DNA of 64,000 nucleotides, taken from assembly GCF_015602705.1 (NCBI RefSeq), contig NZ_CP059081.1, positions 1,249,702-1,313,701 of the forward strand. The letters are read 5' to 3'. Within the stretch, counting starts at the first letter, position 1. Each line of letters opens with the position of its first letter. Shown here piece after piece: positions 34,915 to 43,523 of the stretch. Below the pieces are notes generated by a model, which was not told the origin of the DNA, made no database searches, and was given only the letters and a program-made list of their open reading frames with translations. A program made the translations under genes and the position numbers. Origin of the DNA: Acinetobacter lwoffii (GTDB taxonomy: Bacteria > Pseudomonadota > Gammaproteobacteria > Pseudomonadales > Moraxellaceae).

Positions 34915-37554
34915 GTGCTAGAAGCTTACCGCCAACACGTTGAAGAACGTGCCGCACTCGGAGTCCCACCGAAGCCACTTGACGATGCCCAAACAGCTGC
35001 ATTAGTTGAACTACTAAAAAACCCGCCAGCTGGTGAAGAAGCATACTTGGTAGATTTGCTTGAAAACCGTGTACCAGCAGGTGTTGACCAAGCTGCATAT
35101 GTAAAAGCTGCGTTCTTAGCTGCATTGGCAAAAGGCGAAGCAACCTCTCCACTCGTTTCTAAAGAACGTGCTGTTTACTTACTAGGTACTATGCTTGGTG
35201 GTTATAACGTAGCGCCTTTAGTTGAACTTTTAGACAATGCTGAGCTTGCTGAACTTGCAGCTGAAGCATTGAAAAAAACGCTTCTTGTATTTGATGCATT
35301 CCATGACGTTGCTGATAAAGCAAAAGCTGGTAACGCAAATGCTCAAGCAGTTATGCAGTCTTGGGCTGACGCTGAATGGTTCACTAGCCGTAAAGACGTT
35401 CCTGAAGAAATCAAACTGACTGTTTTCAAAGTAACTGGCGAGACCAACACTGACGACTTGTCACCTGCACAAGACGCTTGGAGCCGTCCAGACATTCCAT
35501 TGCACGCAAATGCAATGTTGAAAAACGTACGTGACGGGATCAATCCAGAAGTTCCTGGTGAAGTGGGTCCACTTAACCAAATTAAAGAATTGATCGCGAA
35601 AGGCAACCAGGTTGCTTACGTGGGTGACGTTGTTGGTACAGGTTCATCTCGTAAATCTGCAACTAACTCTGTACTTTGGTTCTTCGGTGATGACATTCCA
35701 CACATCCCGAACAAAAAAGACGGTGGTTACTGCCTAGGTTCTAAAATCGCTCCAATTTTCTTCAACACGATGGAAGATGCTGGTGCGTTACCGATCGAGA
35801 TCGATGTTGCCAACATGAACATGGGCGATGAAATCGTTCTTAAGATCGATCACGCTGCTGCTAAAGTAACTGCGTTCAAAGACGGCGCGCAAATCGCTGA
35901 AGCTGAACTTAAAACTCCAGTTCTTCTAGACGAAGTACGTGCTGGCGGTCGTATTAACCTGATCGTTGGTCGTGGTTTGACGACTAAGGCTCGTGAAGCT
36001 TTAGGTCTTCCAGTATCTACAATGTTCCGTACTCCGGTTCAACCTGCTGCAACTGGCAAAGGTTTCACTCAAGCTCAGAAGATGGTGGGTCGCGCTTGTG
36101 GTCTTCCTGAAGGTCAAGGCGTACTTCCAGGTACTTACTGTGAACCTAAGATGACTACTGTTGGTTCGCAAGATACAACAGGTCCAATGACGCGTGACGA
36201 ATTGAAAGACTTGGCTTGCCTAGGTTTCTCTGCTGACCTTGTTATGCAATCTTTCTGTCATACAGCTGCTTATCCAAAGCCAGTTGACGTTCAAATGCAA
36301 CACTCGCTTCCTGATTTCATCATGAACCGTGGTGGTGTGTCTTTACGCCCAGGTGACGGTATTATCCACTCTTGGTTAAACCGTATGCTTCTTCCAGATA
36401 CTGTTGGTACTGGTGGTGACTCGCATACTCGTTTCCCAATCGGTATTTCATTCCCGGCGGGTTCTGGTCTTGTAGCGTTCGCTGCAGCAACTGGTGTTAT
36501 GCCATTAGACATGCCTGAATCTGTACTTGTGAAGTTCAAAGGTAAAATGCAGCCTGGTATCACTCTACGTGACCTTGTACATGCAATTCCTTACTACGCA
36601 ATTAAGGAAGGTGACTTAACTGTAGAGAAGAAAGGTAAGAAAAACATCTTCTCTGGTCGTATCCTTGAGATCGACTTAACAGAAATGGAAACTGACCTGA
36701 CTGTTGAGCAAGCGTTCGAACTTTCTGATGCTTCTGCTGAACGTTCTGCTGCAGGTTGTTCTATCACACTTTCTGAAGAGAAAGTTGCTGAATACCTTCG
36801 TTCAAACATCACTATGTTGAAGTGGATGATTTCTGAAGGTTATGGCGATGCGCGTACGATGGCTCGTCGTGTTGAGAACATGGAAAAATGGTTGGCTAAC
36901 CCAAGCCTGATCAAAGCAGATGCTGATGCTGAATACACCAAAGTGTATGAAATCGATCTTGCAGATATCAAAGAACCTATTCTTTGCTGCCCGAACGATC
37001 CAGATGATGCAAAACTTCTTTCTGATGTTCAAGGCGCGAAAATTGACGAAGTATTCGTTGGTTCTTGTATGACGAACATCGGTCACTTCCGTGCGACTGG
37101 TAAATTGTTAGAGAAAGTTCCAGGTGGTGCATTGTCAACTCGTTTGTGGATTGCTCCACCTACGCGTATGGACGAACATCAGTTGATGGAAGAAGGTTTC
37201 TATAACATTTATGGTAAAGCTGGCGCGCGTACTGAAATGCCAGGTTGTTCATTATGTATGGGTAACCAAGCACGTGTAGCTCCGAACACAACTTGTGTAT
37301 CAACTTCTACTCGTAACTTCCCGAACCGTCTAGGTCAAGGTGCTAACGTTTACTTGGCTTCTGCTGAACTTGCTTCTGTTGCTGCTGTATTGGGTAAATT
37401 ACCTTCTCCAGAAGAATATCAACAGTACGCAGCTCAAATTGACAGCATGTCAGCTGACATCTATCAATACTTAAGCTTCGACAAGATGAGCGAATATACT
37501 GACGCTGCTAAAGACGTTGATACTAAGAAAATTGCTGCTGCTCAGTTGACTTAA
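34915..37554 (+). CDS. acnB: Bifunctional aconitate hydratase 2 / 2-methylisocitrate dehydratase
   Basis: TCA-cycle isomerisation of citrate to isocitrate with a [4Fe-4S] cluster; also acts in the methylcitrate cycle. 879 residues, GTG start with AGAGGAA upstream. Domain order of the B type: N-terminal HEAT-like domain (1-160), swivel domain (TNTDDLSPAQDAWSRPDIP region to ~390), then the catalytic domains. Cluster ligands are Cys718 (GSCMTN), Cys778 and Cys781 (PGCSLCMG). Codon use is visibly more restricted than in neighbouring genes, fitting high expression. Confidence 0.97.
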   Translation: MLEAYRQHVEERAALGVPPKPLDDAQTAALVELLKNPPAGEEAYLVDLLENRVPAGVDQAAYVKAAFLAALAKGEATSPLVSKERAVYLLGTMLGGYNVAPLVELLDNAELAELAAEALKKTLLVFDAFHDVADKAKAGNANAQAVMQSWADAEWFTSRKDVPEEIKLTVFKVTGETNTDDLSPAQDAWSRPDIPLHANAMLKNVRDGINPEVPGEVGPLNQIKELIAKGNQVAYVGDVVGTGSSRKSATNSVLWFFGDDIPHIPNKKDGGYCLGSKIAPIFFNTMEDAGALPIEIDVANMNMGDEIVLKIDHAAAKVTAFKDGAQIAEAELKTPVLLDEVRAGGRINLIVGRGLTTKAREALGLPVSTMFRTPVQPAATGKGFTQAQKMVGRACGLPEGQGVLPGTYCEPKMTTVGSQDTTGPMTRDELKDLACLGFSADLVMQSFCHTAAYPKPVDVQMQHSLPDFIMNRGGVSLRPGDGIIHSWLNRMLLPDTVGTGGDSHTRFPIGISFPAGSGLVAFAAATGVMPLDMPESVLVKFKGKMQPGITLRDLVHAIPYYAIKEGDLTVEKKGKKNIFSGRILEIDLTEMETDLTVEQAFELSDASAERSAAGCSITLSEEKVAEYLRSNITMLKWMISEGYGDARTMARRVENMEKWLANPSLIKADADAEYTKVYEIDLADIKEPILCCPNDPDDAKLLSDVQGAKIDEVFVGSCMTNIGHFRATGKLLEKVPGGALSTRLWIAPPTRMDEHQLMEEGFYNIYGKAGARTEMPGCSLCMGNQARVAPNTTCVSTSTRNFPNRLGQGANVYLASAELASVAAVLGKLPSPEEYQQYAAQIDSMSADIYQYLSFDKMSEYTDAAKDVDTKKIAAAQLT

Positions 37555-37648
37555 TGAGCTAGGATCAAGAAAAGCCGAAAGGCTTTTCCCTAGCGCAAGA
37601 GCAAATCTATGATTTGCTTTGTTAATTAGGCAATAAGCGGTATAAGAT

Positions 37649-37677
37649 AAGGGCTGAGTAATCAGCCCTTATTTTTT
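37649..37677 (+). terminator. Strong terminator downstream of acnB
   Basis: AAGGGCTGA/TCAGCCCTT stem, loop GTAA, tail ATTTTTT. Two further hairpins lie between it and the acnB stop: GAAAAGCC/GGCTTTTC (37569-37588) and GCAAATC/GATTTGC (37600-37616), so the 3' end of acnB mRNA is highly structured. Confidence 0.85.
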
Positions 37678-37687
37678 GATAAATATT

Positions 37688-38419
37688 ATGATATATGGAA
37701 ACTTTAATGATTTTGTTTCATGGTTGAATGATAATCAAGGAGTGGTAAGCCTAGCTATTTTTATTTTGACATTGTTATTAGGTTGGGTTTCAGGAATCTT
37801 TAGTGCTTTGAGAAAAAGACCAAAATTCAAAATAGGGACTATAGATGGGCCAACTTTCTGTTGTACTTATAATACTGGAAATACATTTAATGGCCATGAT
37901 GCACATATAACAGCATTTGCAATATATTTAAAGATTGCAAACATTGGTTCAGCATCTTCAAGTATTGAAAAAATACAGATAGGCTATCATTGGAATATAA
38001 TCCCTTTTAGTTTTAATTGGCTTAAATATCGTTTCTTGGGTTGGTTTTGGCTAAAAGAGCAGGTAATAGCTTTAGATGATTTTCAAGTCAAAATTGGTGA
38101 TAAAATTAAGGTATATCCATTTTTAACTCAGTTAAATAAGCTTTCTCCTGCCAAAGTAGAAAAATATATAGAAGTAGGAAAAGGTATTAGTGGTGTTGTA
38201 TATTTTGAGCAGCAAGAAAGTTGGGGAGCGATGTCGCCAGTTGTACATAATAAAATCACTAAAATAAAAATCTGTATAGTTGATTCATTTGGAAAGAAGC
38301 ATAAAAAAATTTTGAAAATTCCTGTGGTGCAGTTAAATGAAGCATTTAAATATAATCCGTCCTTTGGGATGACATATCACATTTTGAATGATGAAAAGAA
38401 TATTTCCAAAACTTTATAA
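37688..38419 (+). CDS. AT-rich orphan protein with one N-terminal membrane helix
   Basis: 243 residues from the ATG at 37688; a TTG at 37676 lies in the terminator tail and is unlikely. One membrane helix (VVSLAIFILTLLLGWVSGIF) followed by RKRPK and a ~200-residue cytoplasmic domain rich in Ile, Lys and Phe, with beta-strand pattern (GVVYFEQQESWGAM, ITKIKICIVDSFGKKH). No ribosome site is evident. Base composition is clearly more AT-rich than acnB and gltS, which suggests acquisition. Family not recognised. Confidence 0.6.
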   Translation: MIYGNFNDFVSWLNDNQGVVSLAIFILTLLLGWVSGIFSALRKRPKFKIGTIDGPTFCCTYNTGNTFNGHDAHITAFAIYLKIANIGSASSSIEKIQIGYHWNIIPFSFNWLKYRFLGWFWLKEQVIALDDFQVKIGDKIKVYPFLTQLNKLSPAKVEKYIEVGKGISGVVYFEQQESWGAMSPVVHNKITKIKICIVDSFGKKHKKILKIPVVQLNEAFKYNPSFGMTYHILNDEKNISKTL

Positions 38420-38534
38420 GGGACTAATCATTTAAAATGAATTTGTACTCATTAATATTTCTCTCTTTACACCTAACTCAATACAGCGTTTAATCGCCAC
38501 ATTGAAAAATGATTTAAAAAGTTGATCTAATCAA

Positions 38535-38756
38535 ATGGCAAAACAATCCCGATTCCTCTGTATTGGTGGTTTTCTCAATGGAAGCCAAATCAAAGACCAA
38601 GGTGACAGCTTTGTCTGCGTCGAAAAAGGCAAAAATGTCATCTATACCAAAAAGGAAATCTTCCATCCAGACGCTTGGGATCATGATTATTATGTCTGTG
38701 AAAGCACCACAGATCAGCAAGCACGCAACTGGGTTTATGATATTCCATCACGTTAA
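38535..38756 (+). CDS. Small hypothetical protein
   Basis: 73 residues beginning MAKQSRFLCIGGFLNGSQIK. Soluble, with three cysteines and a Trp/Tyr-rich C-terminus (HPDAWDHDYYVCE). Another frame over the same bases is also open but gives low-complexity text, so I prefer this one. No clear ribosome site. Family unknown. Confidence 0.5.
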   Translation: MAKQSRFLCIGGFLNGSQIKDQGDSFVCVEKGKNVIYTKKEIFHPDAWDHDYYVCESTTDQQARNWVYDIPSR

Positions 38757-38880
38757 TTGCGTCTATTCAGGCTATAAATTAAACAATTATTAGAAACAAT
38801 AACTTGCATTACATTTCTGTGATTGATTTTTCATCTCTCTTTCCCAAAACTGTATGAAAATAAAGCTAATAGGGAATGTT

Positions 38881-40104
38881 ATGACTTATGAAATAGATGC
38901 CTTTGGCACTCTAGTAATTGCTGTTTTTTTTCTTTTTATTGGGCGGTATCTTGTTAGTAAAATTAGCTTCTTTAGGAACTATAACTTACCTGAACCTGTA
39001 ATCGGTGGTTTAGTCGCAGCGATTACGGCCTTTATTCTCTATAAATTGTTTAATATCAGTGCCACATTTGACGCACAAATTCAAACCATCCTGATGCTGA
39101 TGTTCTTTACTTCTGTTGGCTTAAGTGCAGACTTTTTGAAACTGAAAGAAGGTGGAAAATCGCTCCTGACCTTCTTGGTCTGTGTCATTTTATTTGTAGT
39201 CGTGCAAAATGCTGTCGGTATGAGTTTAGCCACAGCGCTTGGACTTGATCCATTGATTGGCTTGATTGTCGGTTCCGTCACCTTAACGGGTGGTCATGGT
39301 ACCGCCGGTGCCTGGGGCGAGGTTCTGGAAACTCAATATGCGATCCAGGGAGCAGTTGTCCTTGGTATGGCAAGTGCTACCTTTGGCTTGATTATTGGTG
39401 GACTTGTGGGCGGTCCAGTTGCCAAGTTCCTGATTAAACGCAACCAACTGGCTGAAACAGTAGCGCAAGAGACCAATGAACAGCAGCTCGAATCGCACAT
39501 CAACACTGCGCCCTTTGAATATCCAAAGAAAACCCGATTGATTACATCCAGTAATGCCGTGTCGACTTTGGGGATGTTTGCCCTGTGTATTTTTGTCGCC
39601 AATCAGATGACAGACTTCAGTCACGGAAGATGGTTTGAATTGCCCACTTTTGTATGGGCTTTAGGCACAGGTGTGATTGTGCGTAATGTCTTGGAGCATG
39701 TGCTGAAAGTCGATATCTTCGACCGTGCAATCGATGTATTTGGCAATGCGTCTTTATCCCTGTATTTATCTATGGCTTTACTATCACTGCAACTCTGGTT
39801 ACTGGCCGATTTGGCAGGTCCGCTCATTACCATTTTATTGGCGCAGACAGCGGTATTAATTTTATTTACTGCAATTGTGACCTTTAGAATCATGGGCAAA
39901 AATTACGATGCAGCAGTATTAGTGGCAGGGCATTGTGGTTTTGGTATGGGGGCAACACCGACAGCGATTGCCAATATTCAGGCGGTGACCAATAGCTATG
40001 GTCCATCACATAAAGCTTTTTTAATTGTACCGCTGTGTGGTGCATTTTTTATTGATATTGTGAATGCTGTGGTGATCCAAAGCATCATTGCATTTTTCGG
40101 CTAA
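38881..40104 (+). CDS. gltS: Sodium/glutamate symporter
   Basis: 407 residues from the ATG at 38881 with TAGGGA 7 bases upstream; an upstream ATG at 38854 has no ribosome site. Imports glutamate with Na+. Two inverted halves with 5 helices each; conserved NLPEPVIGGL near residue 36, GSVTLTGGHGTAGAWG and in the second half VAGHCGFGMGATPTAIANI, the two reentrant-loop motifs of the ESS family. The E. coli protein is 401 residues. Last intact host gene before the prophage. Confidence 0.95.
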   Translation: MTYEIDAFGTLVIAVFFLFIGRYLVSKISFFRNYNLPEPVIGGLVAAITAFILYKLFNISATFDAQIQTILMLMFFTSVGLSADFLKLKEGGKSLLTFLVCVILFVVVQNAVGMSLATALGLDPLIGLIVGSVTLTGGHGTAGAWGEVLETQYAIQGAVVLGMASATFGLIIGGLVGGPVAKFLIKRNQLAETVAQETNEQQLESHINTAPFEYPKKTRLITSSNAVSTLGMFALCIFVANQMTDFSHGRWFELPTFVWALGTGVIVRNVLEHVLKVDIFDRAIDVFGNASLSLYLSMALLSLQLWLLADLAGPLITILLAQTAVLILFTAIVTFRIMGKNYDAAVLVAGHCGFGMGATPTAIANIQAVTNSYGPSHKAFLIVPLCGAFFIDIVNAVVIQSIIAFFG

Positions 40105-40358
40105 ATGTTAATACGTTTTTAAAATCATACATGCAATAAAAAGCCCCATGGTTAAGTGCTATCCCAAATAGCTGAATTATAATAATATTCTATGGGGATG
40201 TTTAATAATACTATATAAAACAACAAATTAAATAAAAATGAATAACGTGATCCACCTTAAAAACTTCTTCTTAAATCCATTCAAATTGAACATATTGGAC
40301 GTTTTAGACAAAAAATAAGTTAAGATGAAAGACTATTTACGCCAAGATTACGCCAGAA
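40105..40358. other. Host-prophage junction, attL lies here
   Basis: 254 bases between gltS and the integrase. AAAAAGCCCCATGG at about 40138-40151 looks like the left arm of a terminator for gltS, but no close right arm follows; only CTATGGGG at 40190-40197 pairs with it over a ~40-base loop. This would fit integration inside the gltS terminator. No tRNA gene is present. The core cannot be fixed without attR. Confidence 0.4.
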
Positions 40359-41378
40359 ATGAAACTACCAAAAGCAAGGAAACGTGGAGAGTCATACCGC
40401 ATTGAACTGATGTTTAATGGTAAGCGCATTAGTGCTACGCGAGATACCGAAAAGGAATGTGAGCAATGGGCCATGCTCAAAATTCTAGAATTGAAAACTG
40501 AGCAAAATAAGAATCAGAGCGAAGTCAAACAACATTATCCATTTTCCGCATTAATGCATAAGTACTATGAGGAAATTGGGAGGCATAAGAAATCTAGCAG
40601 AACCATCAGAATTTCAATCAAACAGTTTCTTGATACTTATCCTGTTATTTCGGAAATGTCAGTACACGACATTACGCCGCAAATTCTGACTGACTGGCGC
40701 AACTCAAGATTGAAAAGCGTGAGTGTTGGCACTGTACTTCGTGATATATCTTTATTTTCTGCCATCTTTACCTATGCACAGAAAGAACTCTTCCTTATTG
40801 AAAGTAATCCGTTCTCCATGGTTAGCAAACCATCTCAGCCAAAATCAAGAAATCGACGCATAAGCAATGCTGAAATTGATTTGGTGCTAGAGGCTCATAA
40901 TTATGCGAGAGGGCAGATCCCAACCGAGATACAGCATTTTATTGCCTGGGCTTTTCTTTTCGCCATTGAAACAACTATGCGGCAAGGGGAGATACTATCC
41001 ATTAAAAGGTCGAATATCCATAAAGACTATATCCATCTGCCTGACACAAAGAATGGCCATTCGCGTGATGTGCCATTGATGGATAGTGCGAAAGAGTTAT
41101 TAAAATTAATTCCAGACAATGGGTCTGACAAGCTAATTGAGATAAGTAGCAGCACTTTTCAAAATACGTTTAGCAAAAGGGTGAAAAAGGCAAATATAAA
41201 GGAACTACATTTCCATGATACCCGACATGAAGGGATTACCAGATTGGTTAAATTAAGAAAGGTGCCAATTGAGATTCTAATGAAAATTACCGGTCACAAG
41301 ACTGCCGGTATCTTGATTAATACTTATTATAATCCCACAGCAAGCGAAATCAGTGAGATGCTGAACGGGTCTAATTGA
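40359..41378 (+). CDS. int: Phage tyrosine integrase
   Basis: 339 residues. Site-specific recombinase for integration and excision. N-terminal arm-binding domain (KRGESYRIELMFNGKRISATR), core-binding SAM-like domain (~60-150), catalytic domain with Arg in TTMRQGEILSI, HxxR in HFHDTRHEG, the second His in TGHKT and the nucleophile Tyr in the NTYYNPT segment. Faces away from the junction with gltS and towards the convergent early operon. Confidence 0.95.
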   Translation: MKLPKARKRGESYRIELMFNGKRISATRDTEKECEQWAMLKILELKTEQNKNQSEVKQHYPFSALMHKYYEEIGRHKKSSRTIRISIKQFLDTYPVISEMSVHDITPQILTDWRNSRLKSVSVGTVLRDISLFSAIFTYAQKELFLIESNPFSMVSKPSQPKSRNRRISNAEIDLVLEAHNYARGQIPTEIQHFIAWAFLFAIETTMRQGEILSIKRSNIHKDYIHLPDTKNGHSRDVPLMDSAKELLKLIPDNGSDKLIEISSSTFQNTFSKRVKKANIKELHFHDTRHEGITRLVKLRKVPIEILMKITGHKTAGILINTYYNPTASEISEMLNGSN

Positions 41379-41386
41379 CCCGTTTT
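41364..41386. terminator. Shared terminator carrying both stop codons of convergent genes
   Basis: Perfect 8-bp stem AACGGGTC/GACCCGTT with loop TAATT; T-run on the plus strand. The integrase stop (TGA, 41376-41378) and the stop of the leftward operon (41371-41373) are both inside it. Confidence 0.7.
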
Positions 41387-41664
41387 GCTCCGCGTTTATT
41401 CCTTTGTGGCTTCGATAGGATCATCATGGCCACCTTGGTTTCATAAAGATGCTTACCTTCAGTTCCTTGGTTATAGCCTTCAAGCTTTTTGATGATTGTG
41501 GTTTTGGTTAATCCATATTTTTCAACCAACCACGACACTGGAACCAAAGCGGGCAAATCCTCCATCTTAAGTTGAACAATTTTCCCACCAAAGATGCTCT
41601 GTCCAAGATAAAGTTGAGGCTCAACATCAGCTTCAACTGTAATGGTGTACTTAAGCGCTCCCAT
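41371..41664 (-). CDS. Excisionase candidate (helix-turn-helix protein)
   Basis: 97 residues, last gene of the leftward early operon and tail-to-tail with int, the usual place of xis. A helix-turn-helix is visible at VSWLVEKYGLTKTTIIKKL (residues ~43-61), and the C-terminus is very basic (KPQRNKRGAKRVN). The N-terminal part (YTITVEADVEPQLYLG) is a beta segment. No clear match to known Xis, so this rests on the motif and position. Confidence 0.55.
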   Translation of the reverse strand: MGALKYTITVEADVEPQLYLGQSIFGGKIVQLKMEDLPALVPVSWLVEKYGLTKTTIIKKLEGYNQGTEGKHLYETKVAMMILSKPQRNKRGAKRVN

Positions 41665-41897
41665 CAGTTCACCTCCAATCTTTTACCTTCCGGTCTTTTC
41701 TCTAAGCTCTCACGCCAGTCACCCTTAAATGGCTTAATCCAATTCTTGTGAGGAAAATAAATAAAATCGCTGTGATGTATGAATTTCCCCCATTCTTTCT
41801 GTATTGGCTCTACATCGTAACCAAAAACTAATCCGTTTGAGTCTGTAGCAATCCATTCAACTTCATCCGGCACATTTGACCAGTCGTATTTGCTCAC
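41664..41897 (-). CDS. Phage early protein, unknown
   Basis: 77 residues starting MSKYDWSNVPDEVEWIATDS, Trp-rich (six Trp). Similar in look to small phage proteins that begin YDWSxVP. Its stop shares bases with the next start and its start overlaps the previous gene, so it is a tight operon member. Function unknown. Confidence 0.65.
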   Translation of the reverse strand: MSKYDWSNVPDEVEWIATDSNGLVFGYDVEPIQKEWGKFIHHSDFIYFPHKNWIKPFKGDWRESLEKRPEGKRLEVN

Positions 41898-42208
41898 GAC
41901 ACTTCTCCCAAAGCTAACACCACACCACTCGGTAACTTGCTCAAATAGCAGGTGAATAGGTGATACAACTTATCCGCATTACTTTCATCTACCGTGATAA
42001 TCCCACCAGTACCGCTTTTAACCCGCTGACGTGACCAACCTCGCATGTGATATGTGAACTCATTGTCATAATCCACCGCGTTTAAAATCGCATTGAATGA
42101 GCCAACATCACCGGCAGACCACGTTTCAATGTATGGCTTGTCTTTAGCTACGAGGTTATCGATCTGAAGCTGGGCGAACTGCACATTGGTTAATTGAATT
42201 TCAGTCAT
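41894..42208 (-). CDS. Phage early protein, unknown
   Basis: 104 residues from the ATG at 42206-42208, with GAGGG upstream; a 5-codon longer form is possible. Soluble alpha/beta protein with no recognised domain (NVQFAQLQIDNLVAKDKPY at the start). Overlaps both neighbours. Confidence 0.65.
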   Translation of the reverse strand: MTEIQLTNVQFAQLQIDNLVAKDKPYIETWSAGDVGSFNAILNAVDYDNEFTYHMRGWSRQRVKSGTGGIITVDESNADKLYHLFTCYLSKLPSGVVLALGEVS

Positions 42209-42440
42209 TGGCTCGGCCCTCATATTTATTTAAAGCATCAATACATGCTTCTTCTGGTGTGCAACCTTGCCCCTGCAATAGAATTTTACGGTTAGGGTCT
42301 TGCTCACGCGCATTGCTGCAAATCCAAACCATCCAGTCTGTATAGCGTGTATATGCCAATTCAAAGTAGCAGTAATGGTTGGTTTGAAGCATCTCCGCAT
42401 GGATGGCCATAACTTTTTCTAGGTTTGATTGATTAGTCAT
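42201..42440 (-). CDS. Phage early protein, unknown
   Basis: 79 residues beginning MTNQSNLEKVMAIHAEMLQT. The middle (WMVWICSNAREQDPNRKILLQGQG) and the end (TPEEACIDALNKY) look like small phage proteins of unknown role that pair with nuclease genes. Overlaps neighbours by 8 bases on both sides. Confidence 0.65.
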   Translation of the reverse strand: MTNQSNLEKVMAIHAEMLQTNHYCYFELAYTRYTDWMVWICSNAREQDPNRKILLQGQGCTPEEACIDALNKYEGRAND

Positions 42441-42867
42441 TGGCTGGCTCCTGTGCTTCGACCATTACAATCTGACTTTCAAATTCATCACGCTCATCAT
42501 TAAGATCACGAAAATAGTCACCCAATGCTGTCACGCCAAACATACCGCGATCATCCCCAGTGGCCGTATAACGTGCATCTTTACTGTCAAGAAAACCAAC
42601 ACACTCATCCTTGTTTTCATTCCAGACAAGATGTAATTGCACTGTCTTTTTCGGCACCGCTTGGGCTTCCTTACCATCCAAGTGCAACATACCAATACAC
42701 GCGCACCAAGTCGTCCACTGGTCGTTAATGCTCTCAACACCATCTCCGGTGTATAGCTTTTTATCTTCATCAAAGCTAAACAGTTTTGCTTTTGGGTGCA
42801 TCCCTTCAAAATCACCACGTCTTAAATCAATTTCAATATCCATCACGCCACCTTCTTTAATTTTCAT
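42433..42867 (-). CDS. Phage early protein, unknown
   Basis: 144 residues, acidic. Start at 42867 forms an ATGA overlap with the exonuclease gene and has GGAG 10 bases upstream; an ATG 8 codons in (42843) has GAAGGTGG in better position, so the start is uncertain. No recognised domain. Location next to the exonuclease and RecT suggests a role in recombination or a Gam-like accessory, but nothing in the sequence shows it. Confidence 0.65.
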   Translation of the reverse strand: MKIKEGGVMDIEIDLRRGDFEGMHPKAKLFSFDEDKKLYTGDGVESINDQWTTWCACIGMLHLDGKEAQAVPKKTVQLHLVWNENKDECVGFLDSKDARYTATGDDRGMFGVTALGDYFRDLNDERDEFESQIVMVEAQEPAND

Positions 42868-43523
42868 GCTGCTTTCACTCCCTTGCTACGTTCAGCCATA
42901 AGCTTTGCGTAATACTCCTGACAGTGCGGAATCTTGTCTTTGATCTTTTGTATGATTGATTCATCACGCTCAATAGTCACAGTGGTCAGGCGTTCACGAA
43001 TGTCGATAGCCTCAACCATGTCGATCAGTTGCTCCCGATCATCCCAATCCTTTGTGAGTTCCAGTGGAGTGGGGAATAACCAGAAATCCACCTCAGCAAC
43101 TTCACATTCATACAGCCACATATAGGCTTGCATCTGAACGTCATAGCCTGCCTTTTTTACCTTCTCCATGGCCTCATCAACAAAGAAGGGATGGGTGCCA
43201 ATATCCCAGGTGCATTTGGTGTCGATGATCAGTTTACGTTCCAGATCCAGCACATCACACTCACCAGTGATCAGGTCATTACTGACCCGACCAACATGTT
43301 TTGTAAGCTTGCGAAATCGCATCTTTCCAGACATTTCAATCGCCACATCTTCAAGCAAATTCCCTTTAGCCGTGTACTGGTTGCCGGTGAATGATCGGAA
43401 GCCATAAAGATCTTCTTTCACAATCTTGCGAATGGAGTTCTTAGCATCACTTGTAAGCACTTCGCTTTTAAGCTTTGGCGTACCAATCAAGTTGCTCAAG
43501 GAGGAACAGCGGAATAACTTCAT
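42864..43523 (-). CDS. Phage PD-(D/E)XK exonuclease (partner of RecT)
   Basis: 219 residues. Resects DNA ends to give single strands for annealing by RecT. The nuclease core is visible: GNLLEDVAIE (Glu), GECDVLDLERKLIIDTKCTW with the motif D-x(n)-D-x-K, and the helix GYDVQMQAYMWLYE (QxxxY motif of RecB/lambda-exo-like nucleases). Directly downstream of recT with a 4-base overlap. Confidence 0.82.
   Translation of the reverse strand: MKLFRCSSLSNLIGTPKLKSEVLTSDAKNSIRKIVKEDLYGFRSFTGNQYTAKGNLLEDVAIEMSGKMRFRKLTKHVGRVSNDLITGECDVLDLERKLIIDTKCTWDIGTHPFFVDEAMEKVKKAGYDVQMQAYMWLYECEVAEVDFWLFPTPLELTKDWDDREQLIDMVEAIDIRERLTTVTIERDESIIQKIKDKIPHCQEYYAKLMAERSKGVKAA

Noticed and set aside
38563..38793. Second open frame over the 73-residue gene near 38.5 kb
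   Set aside because: Same strand, different frame, with low-complexity composition; the 38535 frame has a more protein-like sequence.
40105..40358. tRNA-based attachment site
   Set aside because: No tRNA 3' end is found next to the integrase; the junction is by gltS.
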